Positions 22,903 through 31,443 of a DNA stretch of 64,000 bases are shown piece by piece. The position numbers and the translations under genes were made by a program. The DNA comes from a virus: the IMG/VR virus record IMGVR_UViG_3300022200_000019, positions 124,001-188,000 of that record; one strand, 5' to 3'. The notes under the pieces were generated by a model. The model searched no databases. It saw only the letters and a program-made list of their open reading frames with translations, and was not told the origin of the DNA. Each line of letters begins with the position of its first letter. Positions within the stretch are counted from its first letter, which is position 1.

Positions 22903-23129
22903 TGCTTCAACCACAAACCAAACACGGCGTTGAGGCAATGGAGTCCATTCGCATGCTTGTGTTAGAAATGCATTCGGGATTTAATGACGGATTTATTGCA
23001 AGTCACTATAAACGCGATTTGTTTATTATCAAACATCTATTAGAACAAATCTACAACAACGCTCCTACCTTTTCAAACGAAGAAGAATGGGAGCATGAAC
23101 TTTTACTTGACAAACTCTCCGAAAAATAG
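22902..23129 (+). CDS. small helical protein
   Basis: 75 residues, acidic helix-rich (MESIRMLVLEMHSGFNDGF). The ATG overlaps the co-chaperonin stop. It contains the -35 of a candidate promoter for the clamp loader. Family not recognised. Confidence 0.5.
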   Translation: MLQPQTKHGVEAMESIRMLVLEMHSGFNDGFIASHYKRDLFIIKHLLEQIYNNAPTFSNEEEWEHELLLDKLSEK

Positions 23130-23135
23130 TATTAT
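23107..23135 (+). promoter_or_regulatory. sigma70-like promoter abutting the clamp loader start
   Basis: TTGACA at 23107-23112, 17-base spacer, TATTAT at 23130-23135. Only six bases separate it from the ATG at 23142, so transcription would begin at about the start codon. Confidence 0.5.
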
Positions 23136-23141
23136 ACGACT

Positions 23142-24056
23142 ATGAAAGAACTATGGACTGAAAAGTGGCGTCCTCGCACAGTCAAGGACTATGTGTTTCG
23201 TGACGAAGCGCAGCGTAAACAAGTACAGGGTTGGATAGATTCTGGTGCTATTCCACACTTACTATTCTCAGGTGCTCCTGGTGTAGGTAAAACTACACTA
23301 GCAAAAATACTCATTAATGAACTTGACGTTAACGAATATGATGTGCTTGAAATCAACGCAAGTCGTGAAAACTCTGTTGATACTATCCGAGAAAAAATTA
23401 CTGGATTCGTAGCCACAATGCCATTTGGTGCATTTAAAGTGGTGCTATTAGATGAAGCTGATTATATTTCTCCAAATGGTCAGGCTGCGCTGCGCGGCGT
23501 AATGGAAACATATCATGCAAGTGCCAGATTTATTCTTACCTGTAACTATCCAAATCGTATTATCCCTGCTCTACATTCTAGATGCCAAGGATTCCATATC
23601 GAGCGTGTGGATATTGTTGAGTTTACTGCTCGTATGGCTAACATACTTCTTAGTGAAGGGGTTAATTTTGAGCTAGATACGCTGGATACATACGTTAAAG
23701 CAACATATCCGGATTTGAGAAAGTGTTTGAATATGTGTCAAATGAATGTAACCGATGGACACTTAATCAAGCCAAACGGTGATGAAGGTGGTTCGCAGGA
23801 TTACAAACTACAAGTAGTAGACTTGTTTAAAGCAGGCAAGATTAAAGAAGCTCGCAATATGCTTACTTCAAGTGTGCGTCCAGAAGATATGGAAGAACTG
23901 TATCGGTGGATGTATGACAACTTGGAGTTGTGGGGCGACACAGACGAAAAGAAGGATAAAGCTATCCTTACTATCCGCACCGGACTTGTTAATCATAGTT
24001 TTGTAGCGGATCCGGAGATTAATCTCTCAGCAACATTAGTAGAGTTAACATCATGA
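23142..24056 (+). CDS. 44: sliding clamp loader, large subunit (gp44-type AAA+ ATPase)
   Basis: 304 residues, close to T4 gp44 (about 320). Domain order is standard: WTEKWRPRTVKDYV at the N-terminus, Walker A GAPGVGKT near residue 45, Walker B VVLLDEADYIS near 100, sensor 1 ILTCNYPNRI, and the SRC motif HSRCQGF that contacts the ATP of the neighbouring subunit. The C-terminal half forms the collar. With gp62 it loads the gp45 clamp on primer ends and couples replication to late transcription in T4. gp62 and gp45 are not in the window. Confidence 0.92.
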   Translation: MKELWTEKWRPRTVKDYVFRDEAQRKQVQGWIDSGAIPHLLFSGAPGVGKTTLAKILINELDVNEYDVLEINASRENSVDTIREKITGFVATMPFGAFKVVLLDEADYISPNGQAALRGVMETYHASARFILTCNYPNRIIPALHSRCQGFHIERVDIVEFTARMANILLSEGVNFELDTLDTYVKATYPDLRKCLNMCQMNVTDGHLIKPNGDEGGSQDYKLQVVDLFKAGKIKEARNMLTSSVRPEDMEELYRWMYDNLELWGDTDEKKDKAILTIRTGLVNHSFVADPEINLSATLVELTS

Positions 24057-24346
24057 GATATTTTATGGCAACATATGCGCAAAAGGCAAACGGATCATTT
24101 GATGAAGCAGTGCGTGTAGACAAAAGATTGCGTAATCGAGATCTAGCAGAAGCTAGTGTTATTATGGATTTTAAGGAACGCAAAGTAGTAAAACTTCGAC
24201 TAGAAGATGGCACAGTAGGCGATAAAAATTGGGACAGAGTTTGGTTGTATTATCACCAGCACTATAAGGATTTAATTGAAGATTTAGGAAGAGCAAATGG
24301 ATACGAAGTTGAAGTTGAAACAGAAGCAGAACCTAGCCAAGGTTAA
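24053..24346 (+). CDS. conserved protein next to clamp loader
   Basis: 97 residues, basic N-terminus, acidic C-terminus. RYFMATYAQKANGSFDEAVR and DRVWLYYHQHYKDLIEDL recall a small protein found beside gp44 in other marine T4-like phages. The start overlaps the gp44 stop by ATGA. It is too short and dissimilar to be called gp62. Confidence 0.55.
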   Translation: MRYFMATYAQKANGSFDEAVRVDKRLRNRDLAEASVIMDFKERKVVKLRLEDGTVGDKNWDRVWLYYHQHYKDLIEDLGRANGYEVEVETEAEPSQG

Positions 24347-24349
24347 AAA

Positions 24350-24886
24350 ATGATCATTGACATTGCAAAACTAACGGATTTTACAACCAACCATAATCAT
24401 GACGCAGAAGTAGCTGTCCAAACATGGATGTGTGATGTATACAATCTAGAATCTGGTACTGTCACACAGGGGTTTGACCCAACATTTGATTTCGTGGTGA
24501 GCGGACAGCGTATCGAACTTAAAATTTCATCTAAGGGAACATCAAACGGCATGATTGAACTCATGCGAGACAACTATTCACCGTCTGGACTATCCGCTAC
24601 GAAATCCGATATTCACGCATTTTTAAATCCAGCAGGAAACGGAATTGCAAAATTACGTTTGATTAAGACAAATGAACTAATTGCATTCTATTTTAGAAAC
24701 ACAAAAAATCGAACCTTAATTCCATCAGATGGTAATAAGCGTGGATCTTATATGGCTCCAATGAACTTTAAAGACCACAAAGATCTAATGATTGGTGAGT
24801 GCAGTTATGCCGACGGCAAGTTTGATCTTTCAACTATGAAAGACAATACATTTGCCAGATCCAATATTTTAAAAATGTTTGCATAG
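24350..24886 (+). CDS. PD-(D/E)XK nuclease-like protein
   Basis: 178 residues. DPTFDFVVSGQRIELKIS near residue 44 fits the D...ExK core of PD-(D/E)XK nucleases (Asp, then Glu-Leu-Lys on the next strand). An upstream Glu in HDAEVAVQTWM could complete the site. Proteins of this type include phage DNA-processing enzymes; the substrate here is unknown. It lies 3 bases after the previous stop. Confidence 0.55.
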   Translation: MIIDIAKLTDFTTNHNHDAEVAVQTWMCDVYNLESGTVTQGFDPTFDFVVSGQRIELKISSKGTSNGMIELMRDNYSPSGLSATKSDIHAFLNPAGNGIAKLRLIKTNELIAFYFRNTKNRTLIPSDGNKRGSYMAPMNFKDHKDLMIGECSYADGKFDLSTMKDNTFARSNILKMFA

Positions 24887-24895
24887 GTTATTGTA

Positions 24896-25486
24896 ATGAA
24901 ACACAAAAGAATTTTGGTTGACGCTGATGGTGTTTTATTAGATTGGATGTATGCTTTTGATCAATGGATGATCCGTCATGGATTTCAAGTAAAAGATCCA
25001 AACGGATATAAAGTAGACGAGCGTTTTTACATTGAGCATGATAAAGGCAAGATGTATGCCAAGATGTTTAATGAAAGTGCGTGGATTCGCAAACTTCCAC
25101 CACACAAAGATGCTATTCACTATGTAAAGAAATTACATCAAGAACACGGTTATGTATTCCACGTAATTAGTTCGCTTAGTGATGATGAATATTCTCAGCA
25201 CCTGCGTACTAAGAACTTGCGTGAATTGTTTGGTGATACTGTGTTTGAAAAGTATGTATATTTGGACACAGGTGCAGACAAGGACAATGCGTTATTGCCG
25301 TACAAGGACTCTGGTTGTTATTGGGTAGAAGATAAGCCAGAAAACAGCGAATTAGGCTATAATATGGGGCTAACTCCACTACTTATGGAGCATGACCATA
25401 ACGCTGATCACGTTAGTGATAACGTGAAGCGTGTACAAAACTGGCGCGAAGTTTACGAAATTATTACCGAGAACGACACGTATTAA
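24896..25486 (+). CDS. HAD-family 5'(3')-deoxyribonucleotidase-like
   Basis: 196 residues. Motif I is DADGVLLDW near residue 8 (nucleophile Asp plus second Asp), motif II HVISSLSDD, and the acidic motif YWVEDKPEN, in the order expected for the NT5C-type haloacid dehalogenase phosphatases. These remove phosphate from (deoxy)nucleoside monophosphates, fitting phage nucleotide metabolism. The 3' end overlaps the convergent radical SAM gene by 23 bases. Confidence 0.75.
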   Translation: MKHKRILVDADGVLLDWMYAFDQWMIRHGFQVKDPNGYKVDERFYIEHDKGKMYAKMFNESAWIRKLPPHKDAIHYVKKLHQEHGYVFHVISSLSDDEYSQHLRTKNLRELFGDTVFEKYVYLDTGADKDNALLPYKDSGCYWVEDKPENSELGYNMGLTPLLMEHDHNADHVSDNVKRVQNWREVYEIITENDTY

Positions 25487-26468
25487 GGCATATATAGGGT
25501 TTGCCTGACATTATATCAGGTAAATCCCACGACTTCTGCAATGTTGTAAACCATTCAACACATTCGCTTAGAGGATATTCCAGTGCATTGTTATTTTTAA
25601 TCATTGGTTTAATTTGCGAGTTGCCAGGTTGGTGCATAGTTTCCGGGTAAAATCCCGTAAAACAACATGGATATATAGAACCGTCGGCTGCTAGATAAAT
25701 TTCTTGGTTTTGCATAGATATACAGTTTAATCTCGACGATTCGTCTATGTCTATTGACATTTTTATCGATGGATCAAACCAAGATAAATGATTGTTCAAT
25801 AAATCAGTAACTTTAGGTATGCCGCCAGGCCATCCATTAGTTCCTATCCAATATTCAAACTCTCCTTTTCTAGAATACACAGGGGTTTGGTTTCTTCCTT
25901 GGTCCCACAGTGTGAAATCTGTAAACCCAAGATCTTTTGCTAATGCCTTGCATTCGTTGATCTGATGTTTGTTATGCATAAATGGTATAAATTTCCAAAC
26001 AGCATTTCCGTTATTGTTAATAACAGATTTCGCGTTAGCAATAACTTTATTCCAATTCGTGTCTATTCTATAGGTGCTATGGGTATCTTCTAACCCATCC
26101 AATGCAAATAATATAGTGATGCGTCTATTTGCTAATTGTGCCCACCATTCTGGAGTATTAGCACTACCGTTAGTTTCGATTTGTATTTGCGAAGTGCTGT
26201 TAGTTAGAAAGTAATCAACTATTTTTAGCGCATCCTTGGCGTTAGAAAAGTCGCCAAGGTTACCATTAAAGTTAACATGCCTGATTTGCTTTAAAAAATC
26301 AATAGAAAATATTTTCTGTATATCTTCTAATAAAAGTTCTGTTATCGGGTACCCAGAATTATAAGAATATCCGCGATAATTTCTCATGCACATTGGGCAC
26401 CTAGCATTGCATCTAGTGGTTAACTCAATGTGCAGAGAACGTATACTGTTGATATCTAGCATCAACAT
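25464..26468 (-). CDS. radical SAM protein with C-terminal Cys-rich domain
   Basis: 334 residues. CNARCPMC near residue 21 is the CxxxCxxC iron-sulfur motif. The following FNGNLGDF replaces the usual GGEP-like loop, and TNGSAN and FALDG strands are as in the radical SAM barrel. The C-terminal part has CISMQNQEIYLAADGSIYPC, CC and a final CLNTC, a SPASM-type pattern for extra clusters. Such enzymes modify peptides or proteins, but no substrate peptide is recognisable nearby. It is transcribed behind phoH with a 9-base gap. Confidence 0.8.
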   Translation of the reverse strand: MLMLDINSIRSLHIELTTRCNARCPMCMRNYRGYSYNSGYPITELLLEDIQKIFSIDFLKQIRHVNFNGNLGDFSNAKDALKIVDYFLTNSTSQIQIETNGSANTPEWWAQLANRRITILFALDGLEDTHSTYRIDTNWNKVIANAKSVINNNGNAVWKFIPFMHNKHQINECKALAKDLGFTDFTLWDQGRNQTPVYSRKGEFEYWIGTNGWPGGIPKVTDLLNNHLSWFDPSIKMSIDIDESSRLNCISMQNQEIYLAADGSIYPCCFTGFYPETMHQPGNSQIKPMIKNNNALEYPLSECVEWFTTLQKSWDLPDIMSGKPYICLNTCRSR

Positions 26469-26477
26469 ATTTACATA

Positions 26478-27188
26478 TTAATTCTGGTATAAATTTAAAA
26501 CTGTGTCAATAATTCTGTGTCGTTGAATGTCCTTGGTCGATAATTTACAAACAGTGATGCCAGATGTCTGTTCTTGAAGTCTAGCACAAAGATCAATAAG
26601 ACCATTTTCAGACTTACGGCGATCTGTTTGTTCTACGTCACCTGTTACAACAACCTTACTACCTTCACCAATACGTGTTAGTAGCATTTTCATTTGTCCA
26701 GGAGTGGCGTTTTGCATTTCATCTCCGATAATCCAAGCGTTTTTGAATGTGCGACCTCTCATAAATGCTAGTGGGGCAACTTCCACAATTTGTTCTTCTA
26801 ACATTCTTGCGATCTCTTGAGGCGTGTAATATTCACGTAATACGTCTAGTAATGGACGAGTCCAAGGTGCCATTTTTTCCTCAAGGGTACCTGGTAAGAA
26901 GCCATGCTGCTCATCTTCTACGCCTACTGCTGGTCTTGTTAGTACAATACGTTCGCAACGCCCCATTCTAAAACAACGGATTGCCGCTTGCATTGCTAGA
27001 TATGTTTTGCCTGTACCTGCTGGGCCATAAGCAATAACAATGTCAGTGCTTGGATCAAGTAATCCTACAATATAGTTCTCTTGATTAAGTGATTTAGGAA
27101 TTAACTCTGTTTGTCTTAGCTGTGTTTTTAATGCTGAATTAAAGTTAATAGTATTTTCATCTTTCTTTAAACGTTTGTTTCTAGCCAT
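26478..27188 (-). CDS. phoH: PhoH-like ATPase
   Basis: 236 residues, the size of the PhoH core. Walker A GPAGTGKT at residues 55-62, Walker B region WIIGDEMQN, then GEGSKVVVTGDVEQTD, all typical. PhoH is common in marine phages; its role is unsettled (predicted RNA-linked ATPase or helicase), and the name comes from phosphate control in E. coli. AGGAAGGAG precedes the start. It is on the minus strand with the radical SAM gene, opposite to its surroundings. Confidence 0.9.
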   Translation of the reverse strand: MARNKRLKKDENTINFNSALKTQLRQTELIPKSLNQENYIVGLLDPSTDIVIAYGPAGTGKTYLAMQAAIRCFRMGRCERIVLTRPAVGVEDEQHGFLPGTLEEKMAPWTRPLLDVLREYYTPQEIARMLEEQIVEVAPLAFMRGRTFKNAWIIGDEMQNATPGQMKMLLTRIGEGSKVVVTGDVEQTDRRKSENGLIDLCARLQEQTSGITVCKLSTKDIQRHRIIDTVLNLYQN

Positions 27189-27268
27189 ATATCTCCTTCC
27201 TGACTTAATTTTATTTAAGGCCGCAATCAGATCAATATTACAGCTCAGTTATTGAAAATATTTTCGAG

Positions 27269-27275
27269 CTAAATA
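27269..27275 (+). promoter_or_regulatory. T4-type late promoter motif
   Basis: CTAAATA in the divergent region between phoH and the gene at 27349, 73 bases before its ATG. Confidence 0.35.
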
Positions 27276-27348
27276 AATTTTTTGCACCCCTGAAAAACTT
27301 AAAATCACAAAATATATTCCCAGTCCTGTATCGCGCATACATAGTGTT

Positions 27349-27948
27349 ATGAACTTACCCAAACGTTTATTCTTTACAGGCGTACCAGGTTCTCGGTGGA
27401 GCGGCATTGCGCAGGTGCTAGAAGCACTACCAGGATTTAATACCACAGATCGCACACCAGAACGAACATACGAACACCATGCATACACAGGGCATGTGGG
27501 TGCATATTTTGGGCGTGGCATGGAATTCCCAGCTGAGCTGGATTTAGATACAATTGATAGTGCATGGACCGATCCAGCAGCTGGTACACAGATTGTTAAA
27601 AGTCATGACTGGGCGTATAAACTCAATGAAATACGAGCTGTTGCTAAAGAAAACGGAGATTGGATAATGCTTGTTTACCGTCCCGATTTAGCGAGTCAAG
27701 CATGGTGGCACGAGGCCGGTGGATTCCAAATTAAATATCCAAACTACGGTGTATACCGAGACCATGCAGGAATGCTTGCAGAGATTGTAGCACAAAACAA
27801 GGCTATACTAAAATTTGGCCGGGACGTTCTTGCTCGTTGGGATTATTTTGATGCGTCTTGGATTGCTGCAAAGTTTGGCATTCCGATTAATGATATTCCA
27901 GACATAACACCCTGGGATGACATACTCGTATCGGTGATAAAAATATGA
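27349..27948 (+). CDS. P-loop protein, possibly sulfotransferase-like
   Basis: 199 residues. The first strand ends FFTGVPGSRWSGIAQVLEAL, resembling the phosphate-binding loop of sulfotransferases (PRSGT-like); IVKSHDWAYKL and WIMLVYRPDLASQAWW fit the following strands including the usual R..S segment. Related unnamed proteins occur in marine T4-like phages. Enzyme activity is uncertain. The stop overlaps the SGNH gene start. Confidence 0.5.
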   Translation: MNLPKRLFFTGVPGSRWSGIAQVLEALPGFNTTDRTPERTYEHHAYTGHVGAYFGRGMEFPAELDLDTIDSAWTDPAAGTQIVKSHDWAYKLNEIRAVAKENGDWIMLVYRPDLASQAWWHEAGGFQIKYPNYGVYRDHAGMLAEIVAQNKAILKFGRDVLARWDYFDASWIAAKFGIPINDIPDITPWDDILVSVIKI

Positions 27949-29195
27949 AAAATATATTAATAGTTGGAGATAGCTTTGCGGCCGACTGGACAGTAAAATA
28001 TAAAGATCATTATTTAGGATGGCCAAATTTGCTAGCAACTGACTTTAACGTAACTAATTTGGCGCAAGCCGGATGCGGGGAATATAAAATTTGGTTGCAA
28101 TTAACAAGTATTGATATTAAAGATTATGACTTCATTATTGTTAGTCATACTAGTCCATCTAGAATATATGTTAAAAACCATCCAATACACAACACTGATA
28201 CATTGCACAAGAACAGCGATTTAATTTACAATGATATTGTTAATCATTCAAAAAAACACAAAGAATTAAATGTTATAGTTAAATTTTTTGAAGAATATTT
28301 TGATTTGGATCAATCTGAATTTGTGCATAAATTAATACAACAACAAATTATTGACTATATAAAAGAAAAAACAGATGCGACAATTATAGAATTGTCGCAT
28401 ATCAAAGGAAATATTATACCTAATGCACGAGACACAATACAAGCTGAATTTTTATATCATGAAAAGCGGGCTGGGTTAATTAACCATTATACGCCCGACG
28501 ACAACAAAAAAGTATTTAATATACTAAAAAGCATAATTAATGAGCCGATATTACGTAATATCTCAGCTTTCAAATTTTCATTTCGTAAATCTGCATTTGA
28601 AGGATCTGATGACAAGTTAATATTGTATGAATATAACTCTCGTGGATTTCGAGATGCAGAATGGCCAAAATCAATCAACGAACTTAAAAAATGTATATGG
28701 TGTTTTGGCGATAGCCAAACAGTCGGTGTCGGTGATGCCTATGAAAATACCTGGCCTAAATTGTTAGAAAAAAAAATTAATAAACGTTGTATTAACGTTA
28801 GCATGGTTGATGCTAGCAACGATTGGATTTTCGATAGAGTTAAAATGATCATTGATGTTATAAAACCAAAATTTATTGTAATACAATGGTCTTTTCTGCA
28901 TCGGTATGAAGAAAATGCCGAGCAAAAACACTTTTGTGCCAATGAAATACTCGAGGATGATCTACGTTTAATTGACAAATTTGAAAAACAATATGACATT
29001 ATTGAACAACTAGCAAAGAAGAATAATGTTAAAATTATACATTCGTCGGTTCCGAACGATATATTAAATAACTGTCTTGAAATAATTGTAGAAGACTTTG
29101 CTCGCGATAGTTGTCACTATGGCGTTAAAACAGCAAATACATACACAGACAATGTTATTAAAAAAATAAAAGAATATGAACAGAAAGATTTTTAA
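27945..29195 (+). CDS. tandem SGNH hydrolase-like protein
   Basis: 416 residues with two SGNH-type start motifs: VGDSFAADW near residue 8 with GWPNLL after it, and FGDSQTVGVGDAYENTWPKLL near residue 253. Each has the GDS nucleophile block and the following WPxLL, as in single-domain relatives at 37867 and 50378. The C-terminal block DSCHYG may supply the His. SGNH enzymes cleave esters, often acetyl groups from sugars or lipids. The target may be a surface glycan or the phage's own glycan decoration. Confidence 0.65.
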   Translation: MKNILIVGDSFAADWTVKYKDHYLGWPNLLATDFNVTNLAQAGCGEYKIWLQLTSIDIKDYDFIIVSHTSPSRIYVKNHPIHNTDTLHKNSDLIYNDIVNHSKKHKELNVIVKFFEEYFDLDQSEFVHKLIQQQIIDYIKEKTDATIIELSHIKGNIIPNARDTIQAEFLYHEKRAGLINHYTPDDNKKVFNILKSIINEPILRNISAFKFSFRKSAFEGSDDKLILYEYNSRGFRDAEWPKSINELKKCIWCFGDSQTVGVGDAYENTWPKLLEKKINKRCINVSMVDASNDWIFDRVKMIIDVIKPKFIVIQWSFLHRYEENAEQKHFCANEILEDDLRLIDKFEKQYDIIEQLAKKNNVKIIHSSVPNDILNNCLEIIVEDFARDSCHYGVKTANTYTDNVIKKIKEYEQKDF

Positions 29196-29883
29196 TAAAC
29201 TCTTAGAAATAGTTAAGACAAGTCCGCAACTGCTGCTTGATAACCATTTATTAGGACAGGCCATTGCTGGGGAATTCAACGTTAAATTGGATGTTGTTAA
29301 CATCGACATTATTAAATTGGTTAACCAAATTGAAGAAGCTGTATTAGAACAATACTTCTCAAGGACATGGCAGCCCGAAACTAAAAAGTACAAGTATAGC
29401 GGACTAGCTATCATTGATCAAGTAAACTCGCTGAATCCAGATGCAGTACTTGACGCTGGCTGTGGATATAACGAGTTTAAAGGGAAGATTCAAAATTTAA
29501 CAGGCATCGATCCGTATAATGATCGTGCTGACATTAACGCACATATTTTAGACTACAAAACTGATGTAGAATACGATGTTGTTATTTGTTTAGGTAGTAT
29601 CAACTTCGGCACAGCTGATAAGATTTTTCAAGAAGTGCAGAAAGTGGTTAAATTAACTAAACCAGGCGGCTTAATTATCTTTCGCGTAAATCCTGGTATT
29701 CAACACGTTGCTAGAGAAAGTAAATGGATTGATTTTTTTGAGTGGGACATACCGTTCATTTTGAACGTAGCATATGCATTAAATTGTTCGGTAAAAGAAT
29801 TACACACAGATACATCACAAGATAAAAATCAGACATTGCTCAATGGCGAACGTTTATATTTTGTACTAGAAAAACAGCACTAA
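29176..29883 (+). CDS. class I SAM-dependent methyltransferase
   Basis: 235 residues. Motif I VLDAGCGYNEF near residue 92, an acidic residue at the end of strand 2 (GIDPYND), motif III-like VVICLGSINF and LTKPGGLIIFRVN are all in the right order. The first 75 residues are extra and helical. Substrate unknown; given the SGNH and sulfotransferase-like neighbours, a surface or glycan modification role is possible. Confidence 0.75.
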   Translation: MNRKIFNKLLEIVKTSPQLLLDNHLLGQAIAGEFNVKLDVVNIDIIKLVNQIEEAVLEQYFSRTWQPETKKYKYSGLAIIDQVNSLNPDAVLDAGCGYNEFKGKIQNLTGIDPYNDRADINAHILDYKTDVEYDVVICLGSINFGTADKIFQEVQKVVKLTKPGGLIIFRVNPGIQHVARESKWIDFFEWDIPFILNVAYALNCSVKELHTDTSQDKNQTLLNGERLYFVLEKQH

Positions 29884-29886
29884 ATA
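29880..29886 (+). promoter_or_regulatory. T4-type late promoter motif upstream of tctA
   Basis: CTAAATA overlapping the methyltransferase stop, just before the conserved hairpin at 29892. Confidence 0.4.
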
Positions 29887-29891
29887 CCTCA

Positions 29892-29909
29892 AAACAACGA
29901 GTGTTGTTT
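29892..29909 (+). promoter_or_regulatory. conserved leader hairpin, copy A
   Basis: AAACAAC, loop GAGT, GTTGTTT: 7-bp stem. It ends exactly 67 bases before the ATG at 29977. Copy B at 33020 has the same loop and stem with a compensatory change in the outer pair. Confidence 0.6.
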
Positions 29910-29976
29910 GTTTCTTTGAATAAAAATTGCTGATAGCGATTGCTCTATGTATTAACATATGTCATAATAGGAAATC

Positions 29977-31434
29977 ATGTCACCTGATCATATCCTTTGG
30001 TTAATAGCTGGTATTATTTACGGACTGGTAGTAGGTATTATTCCTGTTGCTGGCGCAACAACCGGCTTGATTACAGTATTTTCATTTATTGGTATCTTTC
30101 AATACGGCGATCCTTATGCCGGGGTAGTATTCACTACAGCGTTAGTCGCAGCAAGTGCCATTGGCGATTCGTTCGCCAGCGTAGTAATGAATATCCCAGG
30201 TGCCAATGGTAGTGCCGCTACAATGATTGATGGATTTCCACTAGCACGTAAAGGTAAAGGAGCATATGCTCTATCCTCTGCAATTACTACGAGCACAATT
30301 AACGGCTTATTATGGGGAGTAATAGTATTTTATATGCTGCCATATTACGGAAGTCTAATGATGATACTAGGAGTTCCGGAAATATTTGGGTTAATGATAT
30401 TGGCATTAACGTGCATTGTATTCCTAAACAATCAGTATTGGGTGCGTGGTATAATTGCTATTGCATTGGGTATATTCTTAGGCTTAGTGGGAACAGACCC
30501 AGATACAAATGCAGCACGTTGGACAGGTGGCTGGTTCTATTTAGAAGATGGCATTCAAATAATGGCGCTACTATCTGGACTGTTAGCATTTCCTGAACTA
30601 ATTGAAGGATTACGCAATCATGGTAAACCAACCCCGCTTACCTCAAGAACACAATGGGGGCAAGTATGGGATGGTATTAAGGACAGTTGGCGCTATCGCT
30701 GGTTAGGCTTTAGAGGCGGTGTAGTTGGTGCTATTGTAGGCGCACTTCCTGGTTTAGGCGGCAATATTGCTGACTGGATGGCTTACGCACAAACAACAGC
30801 TACTTGTAAAAATGAAAAAATTCCGTTTGGTCAAGGAAATATTAAAGGTGTTATTGGTTGTGAGGGTGCCAACAATGCACATAAAGCAACCGCATATTTG
30901 CCGACTGTTTTGTTTGGTATTCCCGGTGCTCCGTTTGCCGCCGTAGTACTGGGACTGTTTTCATATCTCGGTTTTGAACTAGGTTCTATTAGCCTATTAG
31001 ATGACAAACAATTTTTTGAAAGTCTTACTGCCGGTTATATGTGGGCATTGGTACTCACTTTCCCTGTTGCATTATTAACTATACGTTGGTTAACAATGAT
31101 GACTCAATTACCGTTTAAGTATTTCTTTTGGCCTATTCTAGCAACTATTGTTTGGGCAAGCGTACAATACACAGGTGGGTGGGAAGATTATGCTGTATTA
31201 GTTATTTTTACGATATTAGGTTTATTCTTACGCAAATACAAGTTTAGTCGTCCGGCTCTTGTTATTGGCTTTATTTTATCCGACAAAATCGAAGCACTAT
31301 ATAAACAAGTGAGTGTTCTTTATACGCCAGAACAGTTGATCTCTCGTCCAGGATTTGTTATAATACTCGTGTTAACTGTGATTGCACTAGTATATGGACT
31401 GTTCTTTCACAAAAACAAAATTGAATTCACTTAA
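29977..31434 (+). CDS. tctA: tripartite tricarboxylate transporter large membrane protein (TctA)
   Basis: 485 residues, about the normal TctA length (500). Multiple hydrophobic segments throughout. Family signatures are visible: GIIPVAGATTGLITVFSF near the N-terminus, VMNIPGANGSAATMIDGFPL, and GALPGLGGNIADWMAYAQ in the middle, the two related glycine-rich loops of this family. It would form the channel for a carboxylate brought by the TctC partner. The gene is followed after 9 bases by tctC and then a small membrane gene. Phage carriage suggests boosting host carbon uptake during infection. Confidence 0.88.
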   Translation: MSPDHILWLIAGIIYGLVVGIIPVAGATTGLITVFSFIGIFQYGDPYAGVVFTTALVAASAIGDSFASVVMNIPGANGSAATMIDGFPLARKGKGAYALSSAITTSTINGLLWGVIVFYMLPYYGSLMMILGVPEIFGLMILALTCIVFLNNQYWVRGIIAIALGIFLGLVGTDPDTNAARWTGGWFYLEDGIQIMALLSGLLAFPELIEGLRNHGKPTPLTSRTQWGQVWDGIKDSWRYRWLGFRGGVVGAIVGALPGLGGNIADWMAYAQTTATCKNEKIPFGQGNIKGVIGCEGANNAHKATAYLPTVLFGIPGAPFAAVVLGLFSYLGFELGSISLLDDKQFFESLTAGYMWALVLTFPVALLTIRWLTMMTQLPFKYFFWPILATIVWASVQYTGGWEDYAVLVIFTILGLFLRKYKFSRPALVIGFILSDKIEALYKQVSVLYTPEQLISRPGFVIILVLTVIALVYGLFFHKNKIEFT

Positions 31435-31443
31435 GGAGAAACT

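Noticed and set aside
24053-24346. Clamp loader small subunit gp62
   Set aside because: Position after gp44 is suggestive, but the protein is only 97 residues (T4 gp62 is nearly twice that) and no gp62 motif is visible.
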